In this document: piece after piece, positions 34,368 to 45,174 of the stretch
Layout of the letters: every line of letters starts with the position of its first letter
Numbering within the stretch: position 1 is the first letter of the stretch
Assembly: GCF_014137945.1 (NCBI RefSeq)
Contig: NZ_JACGWX010000002.1
Coordinates: forward strand, 1 to 64,000
Length of the DNA: 64,000 nucleotides
DNA from: Microcella alkalica
GTDB lineage: Bacteria > Actinomycetota > Actinomycetes > Actinomycetales > Microbacteriaceae
Direction: 5' to 3'
Made by a program: the position numbers and the translations under genes
The notes under the pieces: model-generated
What the model was told of the DNA's origin: nothing
Database searches by the model: none
What the model saw: only the letters and a program-made list of their open reading frames with translations

Positions 34368-36629
34368 CTACCGCTCGGGGGCGAGCCACAGGCCCGCGAG
34401 CGGCGGGAGGGTGAGCTCCGCCGAGGCCGGACGGCCGCCCCACGGGGTGTCGTCGCCCGTGACCGAGCCCAGGTTGCCGACTCCCGACCCGCCGTACTCG
34501 TGCGCGTCGGTGTTGACGACCTCCCGCCACGCCCCCGCGTGGGGGAGTGGCAGGCGGTAGGGGCCGACGGTGTTGCCGCTGAAGTTGAAGACGCCCACGA
34601 CGGGGCTTCCGTCGGCGGCGCGGCGCTCGAAGGCGATCACGTTGTTGCCCGCGTCGCCTCCCTCGAGCCACGAGAAGCCGCCGGGCTCGTTGTCGAGCTC
34701 CCACAGCGCGGGGTTCTCGCGGTAGACGGCGTTGAGGCGCGAGACGAGCGAGTGCAGACCGCGGTGGACGGGCTGGTCGAGGATCCACCAGTCGAGGCCG
34801 CGCTCCTCGCTCCACTCGCTCGGCTGGCCGAACTCCTGCCCCATGAACAGCAGCTGCTTGCCGGGGTGCGCCCACATGAAGGCGAGGTAGGCGCGCACGT
34901 TGGCGAGCTTCTGCCACTGATCGCCCGGCATCTTGCCGAGCAGCGAGCCCTTGCCGTGCACGACCTCGTCGTGGCTGATCGGCAGCATGAAGTTCTCGCT
35001 GAAGGCGTAGAGGAAGCTGAAAGTGATCTCGTTGTGGTGGTGCGAGCGCCACATCGGGTCGCGCTGGAAGTACGACAGCGTGTCGTGCATCCAGCCCATG
35101 TTCCACTTCATGCCGAAGCCGAGGCCGCCGTCGCTCGTCGCGCGCGTGACGCCCGGCCACGAGGTCGACTCCTCGGCGATCATGACGATGCCGGGCACGC
35201 GCTTGTACGCGGTCGCGGTGGCCTCCTGCAGGAAGCTGATCGCCTCGAGGTTCTCCCGCCCGCCGTGCTGGTTGGGCAGCCACTGCCCCTCCTCGCGCGA
35301 GTAGTCGAGGTAGAGCATGCTCGCGACGGCGTCGACGCGGAGGCCGTCGATGTGGAACTCCTCGAGCCAGTACAGGGCGTTCGCGACGAGGAAGTTGCGC
35401 ACCTGGCTGCGGCCGAGGTCGAAGATGTAGGTGCCCCAGTCGGGGTGCTCACCGCGTCGCGGGTCGGGATGCTCGTACAGGGCCGCGCCGTCGAATCGGC
35501 CGAGCGCCCACTCGTCCTTGGGGAAGTGGGCGGGGACCCAGTCCATGATCACGCCGATGCCGGCCTGGTGGAGGCGGTCGATGAGGTAGCGCAGGTCGTC
35601 CGGGTGCCCGAATCGGGCCGTCGGCGCGAAGTAGCCGGTCACCTGGTAGCCCCACGACGGTCCGTACGGGTGCTCGGCGAGCGGCATGAACTCGATGTGC
35701 GTGAACCCGAGCTCGGTCACGTACTCGATGAGCGGATCGGCGATCTCGCGATAGCCGAGCCCGGGCCGCCACGAGCCGAGGTGCATCTCGTAGACGCTCA
35801 TCGCGCCCGAGTGCGGATCGCTCGCGGCGCGGCGGGCCATCCAGTCGCCGTCACCCCACTCGTAGTGCGACTCGCCCACGACGGAGGCGGTCGCCGGCGG
35901 CGTCTCGGTGAAGCGGGCCATGGGGTCGGCGCGCGTCACCCACGCCCCCTCGGCGGTGAGCAGCTCGAACTTGTAGGCCGAGCCCGCGCCGAGACCCGGC
36001 ACGAAGAGCTCCCACACGCCGTTGTCGTCGAGGCGGCGCATCGCGTGCAGCTCGCCGTTCCAGCCGTTGAAGTCGCCGATGACCCGTGCGGCCTTCGCGT
36101 GCGGGGCCCAGACGGCGAAGGCGGTGCCGTCGACGCTCTCGTGAGCGCGCCGGTGGGCGCCGAGCACGTGCCAGAGCTGCTCGTGCCGGCCCTCGCCCCA
36201 CAGGTGGAGGTCGACCTCGCCGACGCTCGGCACGAACCGGTAGGGGTCGTCGGCGTTCCAGTCGGGGCCGCCGTCGTACGTGGTGCGCACGGTGTAGGCC
36301 TGCCCGTCGGCAGGACCGCCAGGAAGGAGGCCGTGCCACAGGCCGTCGGCGTCGTGCTCGAGAGCGTGCTCCGAGCCGTCGGCGCGGACGACCGTCACGG
36401 TCGCGGCGAGCGGTCGCACGATGCGCACGACCCATCCCTCGTCGCCGAAGTGCTGGCCGAGCGCGTCGTGGGGGCGGGGGTGACGGCCCTCGACGAGCGC
36501 GCGGCGGTGGTCGGGATGCAGGGGTGCGGGCCCTGCGGAGGCGGCGGCCGTCGATGGGGCGGCCACGGCATCCCCGCTCGGACCGGCGGTGCCGGGCACG
36601 GAGGTGTGCGTCTTCTTCTCGATCGCCAT
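34368..36629 (-). CDS. glgB: 1,4-alpha-glucan branching enzyme
   Basis: A 753-aa GH13 enzyme. A Pro/Ala/Thr N-terminal tail (about 1-35), a CBM48-type module, then the barrel with [14 protein letters not shown], nucleophile in [18 protein letters not shown], acid/base in [13 protein letters not shown] and [12 protein letters not shown]. It makes alpha-1,6 branches in glucan. It is cotranscribed with glgE: its ATG shares 1 nt with the glgE stop (TGATG). GlgE supplies linear alpha-1,4 chains from maltose-1-phosphate, and GlgB branches them. Confidence 0.95.
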   Translation of the reverse strand: MAIEKKTHTSVPGTAGPSGDAVAAPSTAAASAGPAPLHPDHRRALVEGRHPRPHDALGQHFGDEGWVVRIVRPLAATVTVVRADGSEHALEHDADGLWHGLLPGGPADGQAYTVRTTYDGGPDWNADDPYRFVPSVGEVDLHLWGEGRHEQLWHVLGAHRRAHESVDGTAFAVWAPHAKAARVIGDFNGWNGELHAMRRLDDNGVWELFVPGLGAGSAYKFELLTAEGAWVTRADPMARFTETPPATASVVGESHYEWGDGDWMARRAASDPHSGAMSVYEMHLGSWRPGLGYREIADPLIEYVTELGFTHIEFMPLAEHPYGPSWGYQVTGYFAPTARFGHPDDLRYLIDRLHQAGIGVIMDWVPAHFPKDEWALGRFDGAALYEHPDPRRGEHPDWGTYIFDLGRSQVRNFLVANALYWLEEFHIDGLRVDAVASMLYLDYSREEGQWLPNQHGGRENLEAISFLQEATATAYKRVPGIVMIAEESTSWPGVTRATSDGGLGFGMKWNMGWMHDTLSYFQRDPMWRSHHHNEITFSFLYAFSENFMLPISHDEVVHGKGSLLGKMPGDQWQKLANVRAYLAFMWAHPGKQLLFMGQEFGQPSEWSEERGLDWWILDQPVHRGLHSLVSRLNAVYRENPALWELDNEPGGFSWLEGGDAGNNVIAFERRAADGSPVVGVFNFSGNTVGPYRLPLPHAGAWREVVNTDAHEYGGSGVGNLGSVTGDDTPWGGRPASAELTLPPLAGLWLAPER

Positions 36630-38650
36630 CAGAGGCCCTTCGGGTAGTCGATGCGGAGGATGTGCACGGGCTCGGTGAATGCGTCGAGGCGCACGTAGTT
36701 GTCGGTTCCCCAGCGGTACCGCGCACCCGTGATGAGGTCCTTGACCTCGAACGTGCTGCCGGGCTCGAGCCCGAGCGCCTCGAGGTCGAGGTGCACGGTC
36801 GTCTCGCGCACCGAGTGCGGGTCGACGTTCGCGACGACGATGATGCCGTCGGGGCGACCCGAGCGCACGAAGCGGCCTGGCAGGACCTTCGAGTAGACGA
36901 GGATCGCATCGTCGTCGCTCCAGTGCACGCGCAGGTTGCGCAGCTGGCGCAGCGCCGGATGCTGGGCGCGGACGGTGTTGAGCTGCGTGAGGTACGGCGC
37001 GATCGTCGAGCCGCTCTTCGCCACGGCTGCCCAGTCGCGCGCTTTGTACTCGTATTTCTCGTTGTCGATGTTCTCCTCGCTGCCGGGGCGCGCGACGTTC
37101 TCGATGAGCTCGTAGCCGGCGTAGACGCCCCAGGTCGGGCTCGCCGTCGCGGCGATCGCGGCGCGGATGCGGTACGCGGGCACCCCGCCGAACTGCAGGT
37201 ACTCGGTGAGGATGTCGGGCGTGTTGACGAAGAGGTTGGGGCGCAGGAAGGCGCTCGTCTCGTGGCTGAGCTCGGTGAGGTAGGTCTCGAGCTCCTTCTT
37301 GGTGTTGCGCCACGTGAAGTAGGTGTACGACTGCTGGAACCCGACGGCGGCGAGCGACTGCATCATCGGGGGGCGCGTGAAGGCCTCGGCGAGGAAGACG
37401 ATGTCGGGGCGCTCGGTGTTGATGATGCCGAGCAGCCACTCCCAGAACTGCAGGGGCTTCGTGTGCGGGTTGTCGACGCGGAAGATCGTGACGCCGAGGT
37501 CGATCCAGTACCGCACGATGCGCAGGATCTCCTCGCGCAGGCCCTCGGGATCGTTGTCGAAGTTGAGCGGGTAGATGTCCTGGTACTTCTTCGGAGGGTT
37601 CTCGGCGTAGGCGATCGAGCCGTCCGGGAGCGTCGTGAACCACTCGGGGTGCTCGGTGACCCAGGGGTGGTCGGGCGCGCACTGCAGGGCGAGGTCGAGC
37701 GCGACCTCGAGGCCGTTCTTCTTCGCGGCGGCGAGGAAGGCGGTGAAGTCGTCGACGGTGCCCAGGTCGGGGTGGACGGCGTCGTGGCCGCCCTCCGCGG
37801 CCCCGATCGCCCACGGGCTGCCCGGATCCTTCGGGCCGGGGGTGAGCGTGTTGTTGGGCCCCTTGCGGTTGACGCGCCCGATCGGGTGGATCGGGGGGAG
37901 GTACAGCACGTCGAAGCCCATCTGGGCCACGGCGGGGAGGCGTCGGGTCGCCGTGCGGAAGGTGCCGGAGGTGAACGAGCCGTCCTTCTTCCGCTTCGCG
38001 CCCTCGCTGCGCGGGAAGAACTCGTACCAGCTTCCGAGCCCGGCGCGCGAGCGCTCGACGCGGAGCAGCTGCTCGTCGCTCAGCGTCTCGTGGCTCATGA
38101 GTCGGTGCCGCGCGACGGCGGCGACGACGCGCGCGTCGGTGGCGACGGCGAGGCGGGCGGCGGGCGTCTGCTTCGCGTTCTGCATGGCCTTGCGGGCCTG
38201 GGTCAGCACGGTCGCATCCGGGGTGCCCTTCGCCATGATGCGGGCGCGATCGAGCAGCTGCGCACCGGCCAGGAGCATGACGTCGACGTCGACGCCCGCT
38301 CCGATCTTCACGGTCGCGTTGTGCAGCCAGGTCGCCCAGTCGTCGGTGTAGGCGCGCACGTGCCAGCGCCAGAGGCCCTCGTGGTCGATGAGCGCCTCGG
38401 TCTCCCAGCGGTCGGTTCCCTTGACGCGCATCGCGAGGGGATGCTCGCTGGTCTCGCCGTCGGGGGAGAGCAGGACGAGGTCCCCGCCGAGGACGTCATG
38501 CCCCTCGCGGAAGATCGTCGCAGCGAACGGGACGACCTCGCCGGCGTACGCCTTGCTCGGCCAGAGGTTCTCGGGCTGCTGGGGGGAGAGGTGGCGGATG
38601 GGGATCCGGCCGATCCTCGGGCTGAAGGGGAAGTGCTCTCTCTGGGCCAC
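36629..38650 (-). CDS. glgE: alpha-1,4-glucan:maltose-1-phosphate maltosyltransferase
   Basis: A 673-aa GH13_3 enzyme. The catalytic nucleophile is Asp393 ([14 protein letters not shown]) and the acid/base Glu422 ([12 protein letters not shown]), with the GlgE-specific start [12 protein letters not shown] and [16 protein letters not shown]. It extends glucan with maltosyl units. The usual GlgE pathway also needs TreS and Pep2 (maltokinase) or GlgM; these are not in the window. The GTG start 38650 has TAGCGT exactly 6 nt upstream on the reverse strand, a leaderless layout. Confidence 0.95.
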   Translation of the reverse strand: MAQREHFPFSPRIGRIPIRHLSPQQPENLWPSKAYAGEVVPFAATIFREGHDVLGGDLVLLSPDGETSEHPLAMRVKGTDRWETEALIDHEGLWRWHVRAYTDDWATWLHNATVKIGAGVDVDVMLLAGAQLLDRARIMAKGTPDATVLTQARKAMQNAKQTPAARLAVATDARVVAAVARHRLMSHETLSDEQLLRVERSRAGLGSWYEFFPRSEGAKRKKDGSFTSGTFRTATRRLPAVAQMGFDVLYLPPIHPIGRVNRKGPNNTLTPGPKDPGSPWAIGAAEGGHDAVHPDLGTVDDFTAFLAAAKKNGLEVALDLALQCAPDHPWVTEHPEWFTTLPDGSIAYAENPPKKYQDIYPLNFDNDPEGLREEILRIVRYWIDLGVTIFRVDNPHTKPLQFWEWLLGIINTERPDIVFLAEAFTRPPMMQSLAAVGFQQSYTYFTWRNTKKELETYLTELSHETSAFLRPNLFVNTPDILTEYLQFGGVPAYRIRAAIAATASPTWGVYAGYELIENVARPGSEENIDNEKYEYKARDWAAVAKSGSTIAPYLTQLNTVRAQHPALRQLRNLRVHWSDDDAILVYSKVLPGRFVRSGRPDGIIVVANVDPHSVRETTVHLDLEALGLEPGSTFEVKDLITGARYRWGTDNYVRLDAFTEPVHILRIDYPKGL

Positions 38651-38656
38651 CCCTCG

Positions 38657-38662
38657 ACGCTA
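38657..38662 (-). promoter_or_regulatory. -10 box of glgE (leaderless layout)
   Basis: On the reverse strand TAGCGT plus 6 nt (CGAGGG) plus GTG 38650. No SD other than the CGAGGG spacer itself. Confidence 0.5.
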
Positions 38663-38768
38663 CCCCCGGTGGGCGGTCGGAGGAGGGCGGATGTGCAGGT
38701 CTCTGCCAGAACCCGCGGAGGATTCTTCGAGGCTGGCCGCGCATGTCGGCAATAGGGGGGACAGAAAT

Positions 38769-38786
38769 GTACCCCGGCAGGGGTAC
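38769..38786. promoter_or_regulatory. perfect palindrome GTACCCC-GGCA-GGGGTAC
   Basis: Seven-base arms with a 4-nt centre in the middle of the glgE-glgP divergent region. Could be an operator for shared control of glycogen genes, or a stem-loop in the glgP leader if the distal promoter is used. No adjacent regulator gene exists to name a binder. Confidence 0.5.
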
Positions 38787-39057
38787 GCGAATCCGCGTCA
38801 CTTCTCTTGCGCGCGGCGCGCAGATGCGTACTGTCATAGGAGGCGCTCATCGCGTCGGAGGCCTCCCGAAGCTCCCGACGTCGAGCGCAGCATCCGAAGC
38901 GACCCGAACGCGGCGGATGAGATGCAGGACCGAGATCCGTCGCCCATGACGGAGACCGGTCCTGCTCCTCGTTAACGGCGCCGCAGGCCGGGGCGCGGAC
39001 GCAGCCCCGCACGAGGCCGTCTCGCCTGGAACCGATTGCAGATTCGAGCCCGCGCGA

Positions 39058-39088
39058 TTGCGGCCACCGGCATCCCCTCGCTTAGGCT
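39058..39088 (+). promoter_or_regulatory. candidate promoter of glgP
   Basis: TTGCGG and TAGGCT separated by 19 bp, giving a leader of about 43 nt to GTG 39138. A weaker pair lies near 38807-38834. Confidence 0.4.
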
Positions 39089-39137
39089 GTCCCTTCGTGG
39101 GCATCCGCCACCCTGCCCGCGCTCGAGGAGTGATGTC

Positions 39138-41690
39138 GTGAAGGCCATCCGCCGTTTCACCGTTCGTACCGTTCTGCCGACCGCGCTGGCCGCAGTGGGC
39201 GACCTCGCCGCCAACCTCCGCTGGTCGTGGCACGAGCCGACGCGGCAGCTCTTCGAGCGGATGGACCCGGAGCGGTGGGACGAGCTCGGGCACGATCCGA
39301 TCGCCCTTCTCGGCGGCATCGACCCGGCTCGACTCGACGAGCTCGCGAACGACTCCGCGTTCGTGGCCGACGCGGAGGCGCTGCGCGACGATCTGCGCTG
39401 CTACCTCGGCGAGCCGCGCTGGTACCAGTCGCTGCAGAACGCGCCAGAGCGCATCGCCTACTTCTCGCCCGAGTTCGGCATCGCCTCGGCGATCCCCCAG
39501 TACTCCGGCGGCCTCGGAATCCTCGCAGGCGACCACCTCAAGAGCGCATCGGACCTCGGGCTTCCGCTCATCGGCGTCGGCCTGTTCTACAAGGCGGGCT
39601 ACTTCCGCCAGGCGATCGACCGCGACGGCTGGCAGAAGGAGAGCTACCCCGTCCTCGACCCCGACGGCCTGCCGATGCAGCTGCTCCGCGACGCCGACGG
39701 CGCCGCCGCTCTCGTCACCCTCGCCCTGCCGGGCGGCGAGGCGATGCACGCGCACGTGTGGCAGATGACCGTGGGGCGCGTCGTCCTCCTCCTGCTCGAC
39801 ACCGACATCCACGAGAACAGCGAAGCGCTGCGCGGCGTGACCGACCGCCTCTACGGCGGCGGCGGCGAGCACCGCCTCCTTCAGGAGCTCCTGCTCGGCG
39901 TGGGAGGCGTCCGCGCGATCAAGCGCTACGTCGAGGTCAGCGGCACGCCCGCGCCCGAGGTCTTCCACACCAACGAGGGCCACGCCGGCTTCCTCGGCCT
40001 CGAGCGCATCAGCGACCTCATCGCCCAGGGGCTCAGCTTCGACGAGGCGCTGCAGGTCGTGCGCGCCGGCACCCTCTTCACGACCCACACGCCCGTTCCC
40101 GCGGGCATCGACCGCTTCGACCTCGGCCTGATCGAGCGCTACTTCTCGACCGAGCTCCTGCGCGGGGTCGACGTCGCCGACGTGCTCGCGCTCGGCGCGG
40201 AGGACTACGAGGGCGGCGACTCGGGGGTCTTCAACATGGCCGTCATGGGCCTGCGTCTCGCGCAGCGCGCGAACGGCGTGTCGCAGCTGCACGGCGAGGT
40301 CTCGCGCGGCATGTTCGGCGCCCTCTGGCCCGGCTTCGACCAGGCGGACGTGCCGATCACCTCGGTCACCAACGGCGTGCACGCACCCACCTGGACAGAC
40401 CCGCTCATGGTCGGGCTCGTCCACGAGAAGCTCGGCCACTTCGAGACCTCGGCCGCCGACTTCGCGGGCCCCGCGATCACCGACGGCGACCTGTGGGCCG
40501 TGCGCCGCGCGATGCGCGAGCAGCTCGTCGCCGATGCCCGCTGCCGCGTCAAGGCCGCGTGGGAGGAGGAGAACCCCGGCATCGCCGCTCCGGCGTGGAT
40601 GGACTCGCTCCTCGACCCCGACGTCCTGACGATCGGGTTCGCACGGCGCGTGCCGACCTACAAGCGCCTGACGCTCATGCTCCACGACGAGGATCGCCTG
40701 CGGGCGCTCCTGACCGACCCCGAGCGCCCCGTGCAGCTCGTGATCGCCGGCAAGTCGCACCCGGCCGACGACGGCGGCAAAGCGCTCATCCAGCGCCTCG
40801 TGCAGTTCGCGAGCGCGCCCGAGCTGCGCGAGCGCATCGTCTTCCTGCCGAACTACGACATCGCCATGGCGCGACTGCTCTACCCCGGCACCGACATCTG
40901 GCTGAACAACCCGCTCCGCCCGCTCGAGGCGTGCGGCACCTCGGGCATGAAGGCCGCCCTCAACGGCTCGCTCAACCTGTCGATCCTCGACGGCTGGTGG
41001 AACGAGTACTACGACGGTGAGAACGGCTGGGCGATCCCGACCGCCGACGCTGCGGGCGACGGCGCCGAGCGCGACAAGCTCGAGGCCGACGCGATGTACG
41101 ACCTCATCGAGCACCAGATCGCGCCGCGCTTCTACGAGCGCGACGAGCACGGGGTCCCGCGCCGCTGGGTGCAGAGCATCCGCCACACGCTCTCGACGCT
41201 CTCGCCGGAGCTCTCGGCCGACCGCATGGTGCGCGAGTACGTCGAGCGCCTCTACATGCCCGCCGCCGAGGCGCAGCGCATCATCTCTCAGGAGGACCAC
41301 TACCCGGCCAAGCACCTGTCGGCCTGGAAGGAGCGCGTGCGGGCCGAGTGGCCGAGCGTGTCGGTCGCCCACGTCGAGTCGGGCGGCGTCGAGTCGCCGC
41401 AGCTCGGCGACGAGCTCGAGGTGCGCGCGTACATCGAGCTCGCGAACCTCACGCCCGACGACGTGCTCGTCGAGGTCGTCCACGGCCGCGCCCGCAACGG
41501 CGACGACCTCGTCGACGTGCAGCGCCAGCGGCTCGAGCTCGTCTCGCACGACCTCGGCCAGCCGGCGACCTTCGCGGGCACCGTGCGCCTGTCGCGCTCG
41601 GGCTCGTTCGGCTACACGGTGCGCGTGACGCCGCGGCACGAGCTGCTGGCCTCGCCGGCCGAGCTCGGCCTCGTCGCCGTCGCCCACTAG
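39138..41690 (+). CDS. glgP: alpha-glucan phosphorylase
   Basis: An 850-aa GT35 phosphorylase that releases glucose-1-phosphate from alpha-1,4-glucan. YFSPEFGIASAIPQYSGGLGILAGDHLKSA, TLFTTHTPVPAGIDRF and the PLP/catalytic block CGTSGMKAALNGSLNLSILDGWW are diagnostic of the short-form MalP/Rv1328-like class. GTG 39138 follows GAGGAG; longer frames extend into intergenic DNA. It is divergent from glgE-glgB, so the region encodes both building and mobilisation of glucan. Confidence 0.94.
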   Translation: MKAIRRFTVRTVLPTALAAVGDLAANLRWSWHEPTRQLFERMDPERWDELGHDPIALLGGIDPARLDELANDSAFVADAEALRDDLRCYLGEPRWYQSLQNAPERIAYFSPEFGIASAIPQYSGGLGILAGDHLKSASDLGLPLIGVGLFYKAGYFRQAIDRDGWQKESYPVLDPDGLPMQLLRDADGAAALVTLALPGGEAMHAHVWQMTVGRVVLLLLDTDIHENSEALRGVTDRLYGGGGEHRLLQELLLGVGGVRAIKRYVEVSGTPAPEVFHTNEGHAGFLGLERISDLIAQGLSFDEALQVVRAGTLFTTHTPVPAGIDRFDLGLIERYFSTELLRGVDVADVLALGAEDYEGGDSGVFNMAVMGLRLAQRANGVSQLHGEVSRGMFGALWPGFDQADVPITSVTNGVHAPTWTDPLMVGLVHEKLGHFETSAADFAGPAITDGDLWAVRRAMREQLVADARCRVKAAWEEENPGIAAPAWMDSLLDPDVLTIGFARRVPTYKRLTLMLHDEDRLRALLTDPERPVQLVIAGKSHPADDGGKALIQRLVQFASAPELRERIVFLPNYDIAMARLLYPGTDIWLNNPLRPLEACGTSGMKAALNGSLNLSILDGWWNEYYDGENGWAIPTADAAGDGAERDKLEADAMYDLIEHQIAPRFYERDEHGVPRRWVQSIRHTLSTLSPELSADRMVREYVERLYMPAAEAQRIISQEDHYPAKHLSAWKERVRAEWPSVSVAHVESGGVESPQLGDELEVRAYIELANLTPDDVLVEVVHGRARNGDDLVDVQRQRLELVSHDLGQPATFAGTVRLSRSGSFGYTVRVTPRHELLASPAELGLVAVAH

Positions 41691-41705
41691 CGACCGGTCG
41701 ACCGC

Positions 41706-42389
41706 GTGCCGTCGTCGGCGCCGCCGGCGGGCAGGGATGCCCGCGGCGGCGCCGTCCGCGTCGGTCTCGTCATCCCCGTGCGAGGCGGCGACCGCGGCAA
41801 GACCCGCCTCGACGTGGAGCAGGCGCGGCGTTCCGCGCTCGCCGCGGCGTTCGCGCTCGACACGGTCGCGGCGGCGCGGGCCGCGTCGCTCGTGGGGGAG
41901 GTCGTCGTCGTCGGCGCCCTCGCCGAGCCGGTCGACGGCGTGCGGGTGATCGCCGATCCGGGTGGCGGGCTGCTCGCGGCGGTGCTCGCGGGGCTCGGGG
42001 CGCTGCGCATGTCGACCGCGCAGGCGGGCGCGGGTGCTGACGCGGGAGCCGGTGCGGGCCCCGCGCCGACGGCCGTGCTCCTCGGAGACCTCCCGGCGCT
42101 CCGCCCGGTCGAGCTCGACGACGCCCTCGCCGCGGCCGCGCTGCACGAGCGGGCGTTCGTGCCCGACGCCGAGGGCTCGGGAACCTCGCTCATCGTCGCG
42201 CGGGTCGGCGTGCCGCATGCCCCGCGGTTCGGCCCCGATTCAGCCGCGCGCCACCGCGCGGCCGGCTACGTCGAGCTCGCGCTCCCGGCGGGGTCGGGTC
42301 TGCGCCACGACGTCGACACGCTCGATCAGCTGCGGGCCGTGGCATCCCTCGCTCTCGGGCCGCGAACGCGCGCCCTCCTCGACGACTGA
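41706..42389 (+). CDS. cofC: CofC/FbiD, guanylyltransferase of F420 biosynthesis
   Basis: A 227-aa nucleotidyltransferase with VIPVRGGDRGKTRLD (N-terminal substrate loop), GEVVVVG, VLLGDLPALRPVELDDAL and DAEGSGTSLIV, which mark CofC/FbiD. In actinobacteria FbiD makes enolpyruvyl-diphospho-5'-guanosine from PEP, the side-chain donor of F420. An Ala/Gly-rich insertion (about 100-120, AQAGAGADAGAGAGPAP) is unusual. GTG 41706 lies 15 nt after glgP. It converges with fbiC, an F420 gene as well. Confidence 0.85.
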   Translation: MPSSAPPAGRDARGGAVRVGLVIPVRGGDRGKTRLDVEQARRSALAAAFALDTVAAARAASLVGEVVVVGALAEPVDGVRVIADPGGGLLAAVLAGLGALRMSTAQAGAGADAGAGAGPAPTAVLLGDLPALRPVELDDALAAAALHERAFVPDAEGSGTSLIVARVGVPHAPRFGPDSAARHRAAGYVELALPAGSGLRHDVDTLDQLRAVASLALGPRTRALLDD

Positions 42390-42482
42390 CTCGCCGCGGA
42401 CACCGGCCCGTCCCGGGCGCGAGCACTGCACCCCCGTCGACGCCGTGCGCGCGGCTCGCCGCCGGTCACGCCGATGGCCCGC

Positions 42483-45104
42483 CTATGCGCCCGCGCGCAC
42501 CTCGGCGATCGTGAGCGCGAGCCGCCGACCGGTCGCCGCGTAGCCCTCGGTGCGGTGGGCGCGCGCGGCCGCGAGGCGCTCGTCGCTCGGGGTGCCGTAG
42601 GTCGTCGTGCGCTGCCGGGCGGGTCGGCCGATCGCGGCGGCGAGCTCCTCGAGCTCGGCGACGGTCTTCTCCGAGCCGTTGTCGGCGCCCGCCATGCGGC
42701 TGATGGTCTCCTCCATGAGGGTGCCGCCGACGTCGTCCGCCCCGCCCTGCAGCATGAGCTGCGTGCCGGCGGTGCCGAGCTTGACCCACGAGGTCTGGAT
42801 GCGGTCGATGCGGCCGTGCAGCATGAGGCGCGCGACGGCGTGCACGGCGCGGTTCTCCTGCGCGGTCGGGCCGGGGCGCGCGACGCCCGCGAGGTAGACG
42901 GGCGAGCTCGCGTGCACGAAGGGCAGCAGCACGAACTCCGTGAAGCCGCCCGTGTCGTCCTGCAGCGCGGCGAGCGTGCGCAGGTGGCCGACCCAGTGCG
43001 TGGGGTTGTCGACGTGCCCGTACATCATCGTGCTCGATGAGCGGATGCCGAGCCGGTGCGCGGTCGAGACGATCTCGGCCCACGTCGCGGCGGGCAGCTT
43101 GCCCTTCGTGAGCACCCAGCGCACCTCGTCGTCGAGGATCTCGGCGGCCGTGCCGGGGATCGTGTCGAGCCCGGCCTCCTTCGCGGCCGTGAGGAACTCG
43201 GCGAACGACAGCCCCGTGCGGGTCGCGCCGTTGACGATCTCCATGGGGCTGAAGGCGTGCAGGTGGATCTCGGGCTGCCGGCGCTTGACCTCGCGCGCGA
43301 GGTCGAAGTAGGCGGTGCCGGGCAGGTCGGGGTGGATCCCGCCCTGCATGCAGATCTCGGTCGCGCCGAGGGCCCAGGCCTCGTCGACGCGGTCGCCGAC
43401 CTGCGTCATCGACAGCGTGTACGCATCCGCGTCGGTGCGCCGCTGCGCGAAGGCGCAGAAGCGGCAGCCGGTGTAGCAGACGTTGGTGAAGTTGATGTTG
43501 CGGTTGACGACGTAGCCGATGGGGTCGCCGACCGTATCGCGCCGCACGTCGTCGGCGAGCGAGGCGAGGGCGTCGAGGTCGTCGCCGTCGGCCTCGAGCA
43601 GCGTCAGGTACTCGGCATCGGTGAGGCCGGCCGGGTCGGTCTCGGCGCGGCGCAGCGCTGCGCGCACGCCCGCCGACAGGGCGGGGGATGCCGTGGGCAC
43701 CCTGGTCGTGTCGCCGACGGCCTCGCGCAGCTCGTCCCAGTCGCCGTACACGGCGTCGACGTCGCCGCGAGCCGCCGTGCGGCGCCCCTCGGTGTCGATC
43801 GCGGTGTGCAGGTCGACGCGGCCGGAGCCGGCCCAGTCGGGGTCGGGCTCCTGCCACGGCAGGCCGACGGGCAGCACCGACTCGTCGGCGAGGCCGTCGG
43901 GCCCGGCGAGCGCGCGCACGTGCGGCAGCACGCGCGGGTCGAGCCAGGGCTCCTCGGCGCGCACGTAGTGGGGGTGCGCGGTGAGCCGCTCGCGCAGCGT
44001 GAAGCCCGAGACCGCGGTGAGGCGCGCGAGCTCGTCGATCTGCGGCCACGGGCGCTCGGGGTTGACGTGGTCGGGCGTGAGCGGGCTCACGCCGCCCCAG
44101 TCGTCGATGCCCGCGCGGATCAGCAGGCCGAGCTCCTCGGCGTCGGTGAGGTTGGGCGGCGCCTGGAGGCGAGCACCCGGCCCGAGCACGAGGCGCGAGA
44201 GGGCGACCGCGGCGATGTACTCCTGCAGGTCGAGGTCATCGGCCGCGCGCATCGCCGTCCGCGGCTTCGCGCGGAAGTTCTGGATGATGACCTCCTGGAT
44301 CGCCCCGAAGCGGCGCGAGGTCGCGCGCAGCGCGAACAGGCCGTCGACGCGCTCGGCGTAGGTCTCGCCGATGCCGAGCAGGAGCCCGGAGGTGAACGGC
44401 ACGGAGGAGCGGCCGGCGTCCTCGAGGACGCGCAGGCGGACATCCGGGTCCTTGTCGGGGCTGCCGAAGTGCGCGAGGCCGCGCGTGGCGAACAGGCGCC
44501 GCGAGGTCGTCTCGAGCATCATGCCCATCGAGGGCGCGACGGGCTTGAGGCGCTGGATCTCCTCCCACGTCATGACGCCGGGGTTGAGGTGCGGAAGCAG
44601 ACCGGTCTCCTCGAGCACGCGGATCGCCATCGCCCGCAGGTAGTCGATCGTCGAGTCGTAGCCGTGCGCGTCTAGCCACTCGCGGGCGGCGGGCCAGCGA
44701 TCCTCGGGGCGGTCGCCGAGCGTGAAGAGCGCTTCCTTGCAGCCGAGCGCGGCCCCCTCCCGGGCGATCTCGAGCACCTCGTCGGGGCTGAGGTAGGGCG
44801 CCTTGCCCTGCGCGGCGAGCTGGTTCGGAGTCTGCACGAAGACGCAATAGTGGCAGCGGTCGCGGCACAGGTGCGTGAGCGGAATGAATACTTTCCGCGA
44901 GTACGTGATGACGCCGGGTCGCCCCGACCGGTCGAGCCCGGCATCGCGCACGCGGGAGGCGACGGCGAGCAGCCGGTCGAGGTCGTCGCCGCGCACGTGC
45001 AGCAGGGTTTCAGCCTCGGTCGCGTCGAGCGCCACCCCATTTTCAGCGCGTCTCAGCGCACGAGATATCGCGGAAGGCGTCGGGGTATATTCGAGCTCCG
45101 TCAC
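42483..45104 (-). CDS. fbiC: FO synthase (CofG-CofH fusion)
   Basis: An 873-aa two-domain radical SAM protein. The CofG half has the CxxxCxxC cluster C80/C84/C87 ([10 protein letters not shown]), and the CofH half a second one, C543/C547/C550 ([10 protein letters not shown]). Together they join tyrosine and the pyrimidine precursor into FO, the deazaflavin core of F420. The fused form is typical of actinobacteria. The start is GTG 45104; TATGCT lies 8 nt upstream. The convergent cofC gene lies downstream. IS element insertion occurred 90 bp upstream of its start. Confidence 0.95.
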   Translation of the reverse strand: MTELEYTPTPSAISRALRRAENGVALDATEAETLLHVRGDDLDRLLAVASRVRDAGLDRSGRPGVITYSRKVFIPLTHLCRDRCHYCVFVQTPNQLAAQGKAPYLSPDEVLEIAREGAALGCKEALFTLGDRPEDRWPAAREWLDAHGYDSTIDYLRAMAIRVLEETGLLPHLNPGVMTWEEIQRLKPVAPSMGMMLETTSRRLFATRGLAHFGSPDKDPDVRLRVLEDAGRSSVPFTSGLLLGIGETYAERVDGLFALRATSRRFGAIQEVIIQNFRAKPRTAMRAADDLDLQEYIAAVALSRLVLGPGARLQAPPNLTDAEELGLLIRAGIDDWGGVSPLTPDHVNPERPWPQIDELARLTAVSGFTLRERLTAHPHYVRAEEPWLDPRVLPHVRALAGPDGLADESVLPVGLPWQEPDPDWAGSGRVDLHTAIDTEGRRTAARGDVDAVYGDWDELREAVGDTTRVPTASPALSAGVRAALRRAETDPAGLTDAEYLTLLEADGDDLDALASLADDVRRDTVGDPIGYVVNRNINFTNVCYTGCRFCAFAQRRTDADAYTLSMTQVGDRVDEAWALGATEICMQGGIHPDLPGTAYFDLAREVKRRQPEIHLHAFSPMEIVNGATRTGLSFAEFLTAAKEAGLDTIPGTAAEILDDEVRWVLTKGKLPAATWAEIVSTAHRLGIRSSSTMMYGHVDNPTHWVGHLRTLAALQDDTGGFTEFVLLPFVHASSPVYLAGVARPGPTAQENRAVHAVARLMLHGRIDRIQTSWVKLGTAGTQLMLQGGADDVGGTLMEETISRMAGADNGSEKTVAELEELAAAIGRPARQRTTTYGTPSDERLAAARAHRTEGYAATGRRLALTIAEVRAGA

Positions 45105-45112
45105 AGTCCCCG

Positions 45113-45118
45113 AGCATA
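45113..45118 (-). promoter_or_regulatory. -10 box of fbiC
   Basis: TATGCT on the reverse strand, 8 nt before GTG 45104; near-leaderless. Confidence 0.45.
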
Positions 45119-45174
45119 CGCCTGGACAGCGAGTTGTCGTATCGCTTTTTTCGTTGAAGAGGTCACCCTAACTT

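Larger units (their letters stand above)
38651..39137. other. 487-bp divergent intergenic region between glgE and glgP
   Basis: No coding frame with family likeness was found. It holds the leaderless -10 of glgE at one end, a perfect palindrome at 38769-38786, a + strand candidate promoter TTGCGC-N16-TACTGT (38807-38834), and a nearer one TTGCGG-N19-TAGGCT (39058-39088). AGGAG precedes the glgP GTG. Confidence 0.5.

Noticed and set aside
34368-37814. 1148-aa open frame beginning inside glgE
   Set aside because: The first 395 codons are glgE in a shifted frame with Arg/Pro-rich nonsense; the true glgB starts at 36629.
38847-42218. 1123-aa reverse-strand frame over glgP and cofC
   Set aside because: Antisense of glgP with low-complexity composition; GT35 motifs on the + strand are complete.
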